Positions 45,186 through 56,000 of a DNA stretch of 64,000 bases are shown here, piece after piece. Location: assembly GCA_032718475.1 (NCBI GenBank), contig JAUCBJ010006655.1, positions 1-64,000 on the forward strand. The letters are read 5' to 3'. Source of the DNA: Nemertoderma westbladi. Taxonomy: Eukaryota > Xenacoelomorpha > Nemertodermatida > Nemertodermatidae. The notes under the pieces were generated by a model. The model did no database searches. It was not told where the DNA came from and saw only the letters and a program-made list of their open reading frames with translations. Position 1 is the stretch's first letter. Each line of letters opens with the position of its first letter. The position numbers and the translations under genes were made by a program.

Positions 45186-46090
45186 ATTCTTATTTCTAAT
45201 TGTGGTTGACTATGTTCTATTCGTGTGCTTTGTAATACCACCTAGTGGCTCCAGAAATCGAGGAAATCCTGCCAAGTACCTAACTGATCTAGACTTTGCT
45301 GATGACTTAGGAGTACTCTCAGAATTACTAGAGGGAGCCCAACGGCTCATTGTCTCATTAGAACAGGCTGCTTCTAATGTTGGCCTTTTTGTTAACTCCA
45401 AGAAGAACAAAATTTTGACAGTTAACTTTGACAGTCCTCAGCAAATTTCTGATCAGAGGAGCATAAGCTCAAAGGATGGCATGCTCGAGCATGTGGATGA
45501 CTTCCAGGAAACCGATGCATCCGGAATTCAGGTGACGACCGTCGGATACGTAAGGGAAAGCCATATGCAGCCTTGAAAAGGCTTTCCAGGATTTGGAAGT
45601 CACACAGAATACATCGGAAACTTAAGGTCCGATTATTTAGAGCATTTAGTTCCAGTACTCCTCTATGGGAGTCTATGCTGGGCTCTTACTGCAGTGGATA
45701 CCAAATCTCTGGATAGCACATTCACAAGAATGCTACGCCGGGTTCATTGTGTCAAGTACAACGAACACAGCTACAACAAGACACTATATAAAATTGGAGG
45801 TTTCTCATTGGTGCCCCCAATCTTTAAATATGAACAAAGCCGCCTCCGCTTTGCAGGACATTGTTTTCGCCGTGAGGAGCAGACTTTACCTATGGAGAAA
45901 ATAAGCAAGGTGGACAGCCCATAACATAACTATCTTGAAACGCCTCTTAAAGAACACGGGCCTTGAAGATGAGAATAATCGTGTTGATAAGCTGGCATAG
46001 CATTCTTAATACTGGCTGCATTGTGGATTGCATGGTGGTGGCAAAATATCTTTGTTAAGCATGTGCAGCATCAATGCAGCAGGCCGATAT
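45186..46090 (+). pseudogene. LINE A copy 4, old and decayed
   Basis: Matches LINE A from NPAKYLTDLDFADDLGVL (about 45262-45320, motif C) through the C-terminal RLRFAGHCFRRE (about 45840-45875) to the 3' UTR atgcagcaggccgat. It ends in gatagatagatag instead of TAG units. Several frameshifts and many substitutions make it far older than copies 1-3. The 5' half is missing. Confidence 0.8.
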
Positions 46091-46779
46091 AGATAGATAG
46101 TATAGAATGAGATTAGAACCAATCACAAGCCTTATCGAATTAAGCCAATCAGCTTAGCTTAAGTTTTTTTAAAGCCAATAAGCAGGAAAGTATAATTTAC
46201 GATTATGTGAGATAAGTTATTTAGTTTATATGGTGCCATTGCTTCACATGATCCCGGACTCTGGTTCATTAACTGGGTATCTGTCTGTTACTTACTTTTA
46301 TACTGTTATTATCAGTTTTATACTGTTTTATGTGAAAATAAAGACGAACCTAGTTGAGTTTTCTCTGAGATCCAGATCTATTAGTACTCATCCTTACTAC
46401 TTTACTGTATTACAAACCCTCGCATGGTATCTACAGTAGAACGGGAGCAACTCAAACTATATCTACTGCCATAGATCCAGTGACACCTCAGTCCTGATTA
46501 ATAATAATATGCGCTCGCCGAAATCAAAAAAAATGAGGAAATGATAGAGGTATTGAATAGGATAAGGGATGCTTTTTGTTAACGCTTTTGCTAAGATTAT
46601 TTTATTAATTAATTCATGTATATTTGCATCTGTTGGCTTCTAGGAGGCAAATAATTATTCTACTGATTAAATTATAGCTGGCTTTCACTGAACCTGGCAA
46701 ACCGAATATATAATATTATGTGGAATCTCATCTGATTTGTAAGTTCTGAATACTGGTAGTCCTGCAATATAATAACTAA
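46091..46779. other. Non-coding AT-rich spacer
   Basis: Nothing recognised. Confidence 0.45.
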
Positions 46780-47535
46780 TTAATAGTAATTCAGTAACTG
46801 AACTAATGTGTGCTGAAAATAAAAGCGACTGTGAAAAGTGCGAATAATAGTGCACACCAAGGTGTTTGTGAATTTTGACATCGGTACAATTACCTGGTTC
46901 TCAAATATCATGGGAGGCTGGACTAACCTAAGAGGTACTGATAATCCCAAGGTTAATGATTCGGTTTTTGATGGACAAAAGGAAACTATCCAATTAGTAG
47001 CCCATTGGTGAATGATTTCTAAGTTTGTATTTAAAAAGATTGCGGTATTTGTAGGATCTAGAATACGAGCATATAATGAAGTGTCATCGACAAATAAAGC
47101 TGCATTACAATGTTTAACACCAACGAGATCATTGATGTACACTAAAAATAACAAAGGTCCTAGGATGCTACCTTGTGAAACTCCAGCCCGAATGAGTTCA
47201 AAAAAAGATGACACTCCATCCAAAACACAAACTGAGACAACCCAGTGAGATAGCTTTCTAGAAATGCAAGTACCACCACTGATATATAGTTTATGCAACA
47301 GACCCTGTGCCAGACATGGTCAAAGGCTATGGAAATGTAGATATAATTCACCTCTTTTGTATAGAGGTAAAACCTGGCCTATCTTCCACTGACTGGCAGT
47401 CAACCAACAGTTAAAGATATGTAAAAGCAATGGAATTAAAACTAGACGAAGACGTTTAATAATTATATTCCCTATTCCATCTGGTCCAGTCGACTTGTTA
47501 ACATCCAAATCATCAATAACTTTATTAAGGGGAGC
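46780..47535 (-). pseudogene. LINE D (CR1/Jockey-like) reverse transcriptase, decayed
   Basis: Minus strand. From 47535: SRTAPLNKVIDDLDVNKSTG, QWKIGQVLPLYKRG, then a deletion of the usual YRPISLLP region. Motif A follows as SIAFDHVWHR (about 47340), with FLESYLTGLSQFV, motif B as GVSQGSILGPLLFLVYINDL (about 47190-47130), and motif C as ALFVDDTSLY (about 47096-47067). Frameshifts separate these pieces. The 5' part continues at 49340-50460 beyond a Mutator-like fragment. Confidence 0.78.
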
Positions 47536-47890
47536 AGTCCTGGACAAAAAAAATTTTTTTCAAATTTTTTTTTCTGCGATTCTAGATCGAAATTTTCCAG
47601 AGTTTGCAAAAATACTAATTTCAGAGCCACAGTGTCAGCCGTTCATGAACTACAGCAACTTTAACAATGATACCTTTTCGTAAATTCATTAATCTAAACT
47701 ATCTTATATTTATATAATCTTGGTGTCATCTTATACAGTACTACTGTCAGAGTTGTATTTTTAAAAACTGTACATGAGTTCATCTGGAGGGAAATTCAAA
47801 CTCAATAAACTGAAGACAATTTAGATAACCGTATCATATAGGTACCGGTAGTTACAATACACAGTACAATTCAGTAATTACAACTTCGCA

Positions 47891-48121
47891 ATGCCTCGGA
47901 ATAAAAACTTTGGCAAAGGAAAATTTTATTCAAGGAAAACTGGAGATGTTCCTGGAAAGAAACGTTGCACTAGCGCTCTGAAAGATAAATTGCATAGAGC
48001 TGGCCCCTGTGTCAGTAATGGTACTAGGAGAGATAATGGTAAAAATAATACCGGTTGTTCCAATAGGCCTACCTCGACCCATCTAATAGTTGACCTCGGG
48101 TTGGTAGAAGGTAGAAGGTGA
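47891..48121 (+). CDS. Possible N-terminal exon of the Mutator-like transposase
   Basis: Starts MPRNKNFGKGKFYSRK, a basic N-terminus of the kind these proteins have. It is in a different register from the downstream frame and ends at 48121, overlapping it by four bases. Tentative. Confidence 0.3.
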   Translation: MPRNKNFGKGKFYSRKTGDVPGKKRCTSALKDKLHRAGPCVSNGTRRDNGKNNTGCSNRPTSTHLIVDLGLVEGRR

Positions 48122-48618
48122 TTAGTTCTAATACGGATTCTCTTCACAATATGGTAAAGGCTGTTAGGGCAATATTTCTACACAAATGTTCTACTGATGA
48201 TTATCCCCAGCATCAGTTATGTCCTAAAGGACTCGATAGTTGGTGTCGTTACAACAAGTCCATTGAAACAGGCAATTTATACCATCATAACCACAGTCTT
48301 GCAGCTGCTGTAATGGAAGCAATCAAACCAACCTTCAGGGATTCAGCTCATCCAACTCTTCTGAGGAAATTCCTTCATGGCAAGACTCAAAATTCAAATG
48401 AGTCCTGGAATAACGTTCTGTGGAGCCGCTGCCCAAAACGAACATTTGTAGGACGGAAGGTTTTGGAGATTAGTGCCTATGATGCGGTTTTAACCTTCAA
48501 TAATGGTTATCAAAGTCGGTGTGGACTTTTACAACGGTTTGGTCTCGATATTGGAGTTTACACGCAGAAAGGGTTGAACTATTTAGACGAAGGTTTAGAC
48601 GAGGTATCTTTTCACTAA
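48118..48618 (+). pseudogene. Mutator-like transposase, C-terminal part
   Basis: The frame encodes NMVKAVRAIFLHKCSTDDY, PQHQLCPKGLDSWCRYNK, FLHGKTQNSNESWNNVLWSR and VLEISAYDAVLTFNNGYQSR. This arrangement (CP-x2-DSWC, then TQN-x-NES-x-N-x2-W) is the conserved end of Mutator-like transposases found in many invertebrate genomes. The catalytic first half is missing, so it cannot act alone. The frame ends naturally after GLDEVSFH. Confidence 0.6.
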
Positions 48619-48639
48619 TTTAAAAATTCTGGAAAAAGT

Positions 48640-48790
48640 TTTATAGTGAAAAAAATTATTTTCACTAATTTTCAAGAAAAATGTGAAAACAAGTATTTTT
48701 TTACTAATTTTATAAAAAAAAGTAAAAAAAACATTTTCACTAATTTATATAAAAAAAAAATAGTGAAATTATTTTTTTTCTCTAAATTTC
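48640..48790. repeat. Degenerate ttttcactaattt repeat
   Basis: Several imperfect copies of ttttcactaattt with A-rich spacers directly after the Mutator-like frame. Confidence 0.6.
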
Positions 48791-49339
48791 TGGAAATTAG
48801 TGGACCTTGTTAGATATCTTCACTCATTTTAAAATTAAGATTGAGAAAAAGCGGGTTTTTCAAATAAAAATGTTTAATGCTGTTTTTCTCGGATTGTGGA
48901 TTTTTAAAAGTTTCGGTACCATTTTGTGACAATTTCCAGGCTGTCTATTATTTTTAATTTGAAATTCTAGATCAGTTTTTTCCACTGAATTCAGCCAGTC
49001 AATAGTTATCCTGATTAAATTACAAATTACACTTCGGTTTGTCAAAACAATGTTTCCGAAACTAACATTTTGGAATTTTCTGTGCTGGCACCAAATTTTT
49101 CCAAAATTTTGGTTCAAAATAAATTTTTTTTAAGAAATTTTTTAACCCACACGATCCGCAATAAGATTCTGTGCCAGAAACTGTAAACATGATCATTATT
49201 GAACATTCAGTAATCCTGTAAAGTGTACCAATGTAGAATAAATCTGTCTGTAGAAATAGTCTGTAGAATAAATTATTACTTCGTCATTTCATTGAGTGGG
49301 GGGCTATTTGAAATACCAATAAAATGTTGCGAATTGGTC

Positions 49340-50460
49340 GGGCTAGTTTAACTTACGGGAGAGGAAGGTAACGGTCGAGATTGGTGTGACAGCAGCTGAT
49401 ATATCTAAGCAGACAAAGTGGCCGACATATCTAGAGTGGACGACATTGGTGTGACTGGAGCTGACATATTGGAAGTGGACGAAATGGCCGACATATCTAG
49501 AGTGGTCGACATTGGTGTGACTGGAGCTGACATATTTGATGCGGACGGAAAGGCCGACCGACATATTTAAAGTGGACGACATTGAGGCCGACGTACTGTC
49601 TGATGCAATATGGCTAGGCCGAGGCCTATCTATATTAGGAAGTGATGAATAACTGGCAAAACATTTATTTAACAAGTCTGCTTTGTCAAAGGCTGTATGC
49701 CTGATCACTCTCAAGTGAGATAGAAACCTTTGACGTTTTCGAATACCCGAGAGAATCTTTTACCATTGAAAACCAACGCATTGGGTTAATTTTTAAATGA
49801 TAACTCAATAACAAAATTTCTATATTTTTTCTAAACGTGGTCCATTTCAATGATCCATCCGGTGTATTTTTAGCTAGTCGATGTAAAATTATTCACGTTT
49901 GCGAAATATTAATCGAAATTTTTGTGTGATCCAAGGAGGGTACAAAAAGTGACATTCTAGTTGTGAGTGCATTTTGTAAGTAAATTAACTTTATCATCAA
50001 TACTCGCGGGTAATCCATAATAATAATCCATAATAATACATCATTTCCAAAGGCATTCCAATTAGCTTTTTTGAAATGATATATATTTATAGTATATAAT
50101 GGTGTTTTCGGACTATCAACACCAAACTTAATAATACTGGTTTGTGATCGAAAATTCTGGATCCATCGCGTAAAGTAGGGATTGCCAAAGAACTAGAATC
50201 AGTTATCAGTTGATACAAATCTGTAAAAATTAGATCTAGAGTTGATTAAGAATCCGGTTTAGTTATATCACATATCAACTGAAGGAATCCTGAGGCCCTA
50301 GAAGCCATAACTTTGGAAACACAAAGAGGGACAATCGAATAACTGTTGGTATTAAAACCATATAAACAGCAGCCATCATAATAGTTATTTATTAGTAGGT
50401 CTATGTTGTAATTTACAATCTTCCCAAAATAGGGACGGCGGGGTTTGTGGTACAGTACAT
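49340..50460 (-). pseudogene. LINE D 5' part: linker and endonuclease end, decayed
   Basis: On the minus strand the fragment reads FDHKPVLLS (about 50150, end of an AP-type endonuclease), then a linker with HRLAKNTPDGSLKW, SGIRKRQRFLSHLRVIRHTA and FDKADLLNKCFASYSSLP (about 49690-49630). This KADLLNKCF segment normally precedes the RT. The frame then enters an in-frame 66-bp duplication and stops at 49343. Frameshifts occur throughout. Confidence 0.6.
49424..49600. repeat. 66-bp tandem duplication within LINE D
   Basis: gccgacatatctagagtgg..gacattggtgtgactggag repeats with a 66-bp period, two full and two partial units. 66 is divisible by three, so the LINE frame is kept through it. Confidence 0.8.
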
Positions 50461-50512
50461 ACCAACCACCTTCTAGTAGCTTAAGTTTGTGAACCCATGT
50501 TTATGTTCCATC

Positions 50513-51080
50513 TTTATAAAGTTGATGATATTCTCAACTCATGCTCAACCTTCCAACCAAACCTCAGGCCACTAATATTTACCAAAACTACTGTACTACA
50601 GTGTACTATGGGTTAATAAAGTTTACTGTGTTAATATTACAATACGCTATATTATGTGCAGTTAGGAAAATCACTGGTTCATGCAATAATACAATTTTAA
50701 AATTCAGTTTCATCAGTTCGTTCACCTTGTAATCGACATTACATTTTTCAAAAAATGAAACCATACCGCCTCACCGCCTCACCCCCCATCCCCACCAATA
50801 CTTATTGTTCAATAAAGTCTGTAATGTAGTAATAAAGACTTTATATCTTAGTAACTTTACATTGTAAATTAGCTCACAAGGAGAACTGAACTTTGAAATT
50901 GTATTATTGCATGCACCAGTGATTTTCCTAACTGCACATAGCGTATATAATATTAACAAAGTTAACTATTAATTAATTAACCCATAGTACACTGTAGTAC
51001 AGTAGTTTTGGTAAATATTAGTGGCCTGAGGTTTGGTTGGAAGGTTGAGCATGAGTTGAGAATATCATCAACTTTATAAA
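50513..51080. repeat. Large inverted repeat (~198-bp arms, 172-bp loop)
   Basis: 50513-50710 and 50883-51080 are inverted copies sharing long blocks such as ttgatgatattctcaactca, ggccactaatatttaccaaa and gcagttaggaaaatcactgg. One region near the arm centres differs. The loop has no gene. It could be a foldback transposon or a snap-back duplication. Confidence 0.9.
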
Positions 51081-51084
51081 CATG

Positions 51085-51979
51085 AAATTAAGTCGAACTA
51101 ATCGTCAGTCTAATCGGCATGGAATTTAGCACAACTTCTTCAACTACTTTACTTCTATTACTGCGCACCTGCTATTGAGAAAATTATCGAAATTGAGAAT
51201 TGTATGAAAGAAGTTGAATTTATTGACTGACTGACTCTGATGGTAATTATTATGCTTTGTAGTTTTTATTGAACTCGTAAATAGATAACTTAATTACAAA
51301 AGTAACATATACAAAATTCGGATGAAAAAATATTACGTCATAGTCTTTACTGATATAATATTATTCTGTATTATTTATAATCAATAAATTATGTCAAAGA
51401 TCCTGAAATGTTTGATCTTTGATGAATAGTTAGGATAATAAACCTCAGTATGGATTTCTCTTTTGTTCCTCCTACATGTTCGACGCTTGGGGATTTTTAA
51501 AAGATCAAAGATCACCCTTGCTCACTAGCATCATATACGGGACAATTAATAATCGCGCGCAGTTAAGTGCAAATGAAATATACACTGTGCGCTGAAAAAT
51601 TATTAGGTTATGGCATACATTAGTAAAATAATATTTAAAGATTTTATTATTTTATTTTTCTCAATAGTTTGTTATCAAAGTTTTTGTTTTTTTAATGATT
51701 TTCTTATAAATGTTTTTTTAAAACATATTTTAAGTTATTATTGTATTTGTTCTATATGTACTGTACAATATACGCTATTTATTCCCAATCATAAGTTCAA
51801 CTAGATAAGATGAGCACCCGTTGGAGGGTTTTATTCATTAGTCAGCGACAAAGAGGACCAATTATTTTAACTATTTAATAAATCATCTAACTAATATATT
51901 GCTATTGACCTATTCTGGGGCGAGTCAAAACTGCGAATCATCAGCAAACTGTTATAAATATACTATGGCCGTTTTCTAA
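51085..51979. other. Non-coding AT-rich spacer
   Basis: Nothing recognised; short frames only. Confidence 0.45.
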
Positions 51980-52170
51980 AAGGGGGTGTGTGTGTCAGGG
52001 GTGGGGGGGCGGAGTGTGTCAGTGGAGATGGGGGTTGTGTGTCAGTGGGGTGGAGGGGTGTACGGTGTGTCAGTGGGGTGGAGGGTGTGTTTCAGTGGGT
52101 GGGGGGTGGTGTGTGTCAGTGGGATGGGGGGCGTGGGGTGTGTCAGTGGGGTTGGGGGGTGTGTGTCGGA
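51980..52170. repeat. G/T-rich minisatellite
   Basis: Variable units around gtgtgtcagtggggtggagg. Its glycine/valine-rich frames in all three registers are by-products. Confidence 0.8.
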
Positions 52171-52505
52171 AGCCAAGATATAACTAGCCATATTATAATT
52201 ATAATTGTTCGCTAAGATGGCTTACATCATTTGCTGCACGAAGGCCCCACTCGTGTAATTACAACAATCAAATAACTACTGTACTGTAGGCTGATGAAAT
52301 TACTAGGCTATGTATATAAATATATTATTACTGTTAATTTTTAAATCTGAGCGGAATATGATAAAGGCCCCTACTGTATAATAAAGTTTAGGTGTAGTTC
52401 ACATAGTTAGTACAGTAAGTAGCTTTAGGCTGATGGTTGAGATTATTTGTAATTTTAAAGGTATAATTTCAACATATCATTCATTCAGGTTCTACTGTAT
52501 ATAAA
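52171..52505 (+). promoter_or_regulatory. Upstream region of the secreted-peptide gene
   Basis: AT-rich. A possible 3' splice site, ttcattcattcag, ends at about 52490 and may mark a 5' UTR exon. No clear TATA box at a suitable distance. Largely undefined. Confidence 0.3.
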
Positions 52506-52621
52506 ATGAATTGGAAAATAATTGGAGCAGTTATTATTTCTATTAATTTAATACTACCAGTTGCCACTAATTTTGAAGAGCTGCCAATAATAAATGAACT
52601 AAAAACAAGTTACCGAGAACG
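52506..52621 (+). CDS. Exon 1 of a predicted 76-residue secreted peptide
   Basis: ATG at 52506 opens 38 codons plus two bases. MNWKIIGAVIISINLILPVA is a good signal peptide: a Lys near the start, a 16-residue hydrophobic core, and small residues before a likely cleavage near Ala20-Thr21. The exon ends GAACG followed by GTAAGT at 52622, a strong 5' splice site. The two leftover bases (CG) are completed by the first base of exon 2, so the splice keeps the frame. Removing bases 52622-52958 gives a 337-bp intron ending in a T-rich tract and CTAG. No family recognised. Confidence 0.6.
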
Positions 52622-52958
52622 GTAAGTATAGTTTAGGCATATACTTCACTTATAATTCGGCTATTTCCTAAACCGCTCCCCTTTCAAAAATATCATACCC
52701 GTTTATTCTATTCGGATTATCTTATTTATTTCACTTCATATTTAAACTACTGTATGTAATTATGAGTTAAATCTTGACCTTAATAATGGATTCTAAAAAA
52801 GTGGGAAATACAATAATACAGTATACAATACATTATAAATATGGCGTGCTCAGTATCGATAAGGAACATTGAGAGAAATAATAGTTGTGATTTAAAACAT
52901 AATAATAATTATTAATTATTAATAATATTAATATTAATATTTTCTGTTATTTTTCTAG

Positions 52959-53073
52959 TCCAGCGAAACGAGTTGACGCCGAACTTACTCGGGAGTCTGC
53001 GATGTGCGTCGCATTGGTACTGGGATTTATAGACCGAATCGGAGCTAATAGGAGGGATTACGTACCGGGTTAG
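52959..53073 (+). CDS. Exon 2 of the predicted secreted peptide
   Basis: Follows ttttctgttatttttctag (a textbook 3' splice site) and is in frame with exon 1. It reads RPAKRVDAELTRESAMCVAL, then VLGFIDRIGANRRDYVPG and TAG at 53071-53073. It has two dibasic sites (KR, RR), one cysteine and a C-terminal Gly. That layout resembles a peptide prohormone with a possible amidated end, but no known family is recognised. The last eight codons (about 53045-53073) are at once the first unit of the 43-bp array. A GTTAGT at 53069 could instead act as a splice donor leading to further exons. Confidence 0.55.
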
Positions 53074-56000
53074 TGGTGGATTCAGGGGGAATAGACGGGA
53101 CTACGTACAGGGTTAGTGGGGGATTAAGGAGGAATAGACGGGATTACATGCCGGGTTGGTGGGGGGTTCAGGGGGGAATAGACGGGATTACGTACCGGGT
53201 TAGTGGGGATTCAGGGGGAATAGACGGGATTACGTACTGGATTAGTGGGGGATTCAGGGGGAATAGACGGGATTACGTACAGGGTTAGTGGAGGATTCAG
53301 GGGGAATAGACGGGATTACATACCGGGTTAGTGGGGGATTCAGGGGGAATAGACGGGATTACCTACTGGGTTAGTGAGGGATTCAGGGGGATTGGAGGGG
53401 ATTACGTACCGCGTTAGTGCGGTATTCAGGGGGAATAGATGGGATTACTTACCGGGTTAGTGGGGGATTCAGGGGGGATTGGAGGGTATTACGTACTGGG
53501 TTAGTGGGGGATTCAGGGGGAATGGACGGGATTACTTACGGGGTTAGTGGGGGATTCAGCGGGAATAGACGGGATTACTTATAGTGTTAGTGGGGGATTC
53601 AGGGGGAATAGACGGGATTACGTACCGAGTTAGTGCGGGTTTCAGGGGGGATTGGAGGGATTACGTACCGGGATAGTGGGGGATTCAGGGGGAATAGACG
53701 GGATTACTTACAGGGTTATTGGGGGATTCAGGGGGAATAGACGGAATTACTTATCGGGTTAGTGGGGGATTCATGGGGAATATACGGGATTACGTATACC
53801 GGGTTAGTGCGGGTTTCAGGGTGGATTGGAGGGATTACGTACCGGGATAGTGGGGGATTCAGGGGGAATAGACGGGATTACTTACAGGGTTATTGGGGGA
53901 TTCAGGGGGAATAGACGGGATTACGTACCGGGTTAGTGGGGGATTCAGGGGAATAGACGGGATTACGTACCGGGTTAGTGGGGGATTCAGGGGGAATAGA
54001 CGGGATTACTTATAGTGTTAGTGGGGGATTCAGGGGGAATAGAGGGAATTACTTATCGGGTTAGTGGGGGATTCAGGGGGAATAGACGGGATTACGTATC
54101 GGGTTAGTGTGGGTTTCAGGGGGGATTGGAGGGATTACGTACCGGGATAGTGGGGGATTCAGGGGGAATAGACGGGATTACTTACAGGGTTATTGGGGGA
54201 TTCAGGGGGAATAGACGGGCATACGTACCGGGTTAGTGGGGGATTCAGGGGAATAGACGGGATTACGTACCAGGTTAGTGGGGGATTCAGGGGGAATAGA
54301 CGGGATTACTTATAGTGTTAGTGGGGGATTCAGGGGGAATAGATGTGATTACGTACCGGGTTAGTGGGGGATTCAGGGGGAATAGACGGGATTTCGTACT
54401 GGGTTAGTGGGGAATTCGGGGGGATTGAAGGGCTTACGTACCGAGTTGGTGAGGGATTCAGGGTGGAATGGAGGGGATTTCGTACCAGGATAGTTTGGGG
54501 ATTCAGCGGGAATAGGTGGGATTACATACCGGGTTAGTTGTGGGTTCAGGGGGAATAGACTGGATTACGTACAGGGTTAATGGGGGATTCAGGGGGAATA
54601 GGAGGGATTATGTACCGGGTTAGTGGGGGATTCAGCGGGAATAGGAGGGATTACATACCGGGTTAGTGGTGGGTTCAGGGAGAATAGACGAGATTACGTA
54701 CCAGGTTAGTGGGGGATTCAGAGGGAATAGACGAGATTACGTACAGGGTTAGTAGGGGATTCAGGGGGAATAGTCGGGATTACATACCGGGTTAGTGGGG
54801 GATTCAGGGGGAATAGACGGGATTACGTGCCGGGTTAGTGGGGATTCAGAGGGAATAGACGGGATTACGTACCGGGTTAGTGGGGGATTCAGGGGGAATA
54901 GACGGGGTTACGTACCGGGTTAGTGGGGGATTCAGGGGGATAGACGGGATTACGTACCGGGTTAGTGGGGGATTCAGGGGGAATAGACGGGATCACTTAT
55001 AGTGTTAGTGGGGGATTCAGGGGGATTGACGGGATTACGTACCGGTTTAGTTGTGGATTCAGGGGGAATAGACGGGATCACTTATAGTGTTAGTGGGGGA
55101 TTCAGGGGGATTGACGGGATTACGTACCGGTTTAGTTGTGGATTCAGGGGGAATAGACGGGATTACGTACAGGGTTAGTGGGGGATTCAGGAGGAATAGA
55201 CGGGATTACGTACCGGGTTAGAGGGGGATTCACGGGGAATAGACGGGATTACTTATAGTGTTAGTGGGGGATTCAGGGGGATTGACGGGATTACGTACCG
55301 GTTTAGGGGGGGGGGGGGGGGATTCAGCGGGAATATACGGAATTACATACCGGGTTAGTTGGGGATTCAGGGGGGATTGGAGGGATTACGTACCGGGTTA
55401 GTGAGGGATTCAGCGGGAATAGGAGGGATTATGTACCGGGTTAGTGGGGGATTCAGGGGGGATTGGAGGGGATTAAGTACCGGGTTAGTGGAGGATTCAG
55501 CGGGAATAAACGGGATTACGTACCGGGTTAGTGGGGGATTCAGGGGAATAGACAGGTTTACGTACCGGGTTAGGGGGGGGGGATTCAGCGGGAATATACG
55601 GGATTACATACCGGGTTAGTTGGGGATTCAGGGGGGATTGGAGGGATTACGTACCGGGTTAGTGGGGATTCAGGGGGAATAGACGGGATTACGTACCGGG
55701 TTTGGTGGGGGATTCAGGGGGAATAGACGGGATTACGTACCGGGTTAGGGGGGGGGGGTTCAGCGGGAATATACGGGATTACATACCGGGTTAGTTGGGG
55801 ATTCAGGGGGGATTGGAGGGATTACGTACCGGGTTAGTGAGGGATTCAGCGGGAATAGGAGGGATTATGTGCCGGGTTAGTGGGGGATTCAGCGGGAATA
55901 TACGGGATTACGTACCGGGTTAGTAGGGGATTCAGCGGGAATATACGGGATTACATACCGGGTTAGTGGGGGATTCAGGGGGAATAGACGGGATTACCTA

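Larger units (their letters stand above)
47536..49145 (+). mobile_element. Mutator-like transposon fragment interrupting LINE D (borders approximate)
   Basis: Sequence between the two parts of LINE D, holding a Mutator-type transposase C-terminal domain and AT-rich ends with many A or T runs. I could not align inverted termini or a target duplication, so the borders are set only by where LINE D homology stops. Confidence 0.4.

Noticed and set aside
47536-49145. Terminal inverted repeats for the Mutator-like fragment
   Set aside because: A/T-run rich ends gave only trivial matches; no convincing TIR or target duplication was found.
51986-52215. Three overlapping Cys/Val/Gly-rich frames
   Set aside because: By-product of a G/T minisatellite; all three registers look alike.
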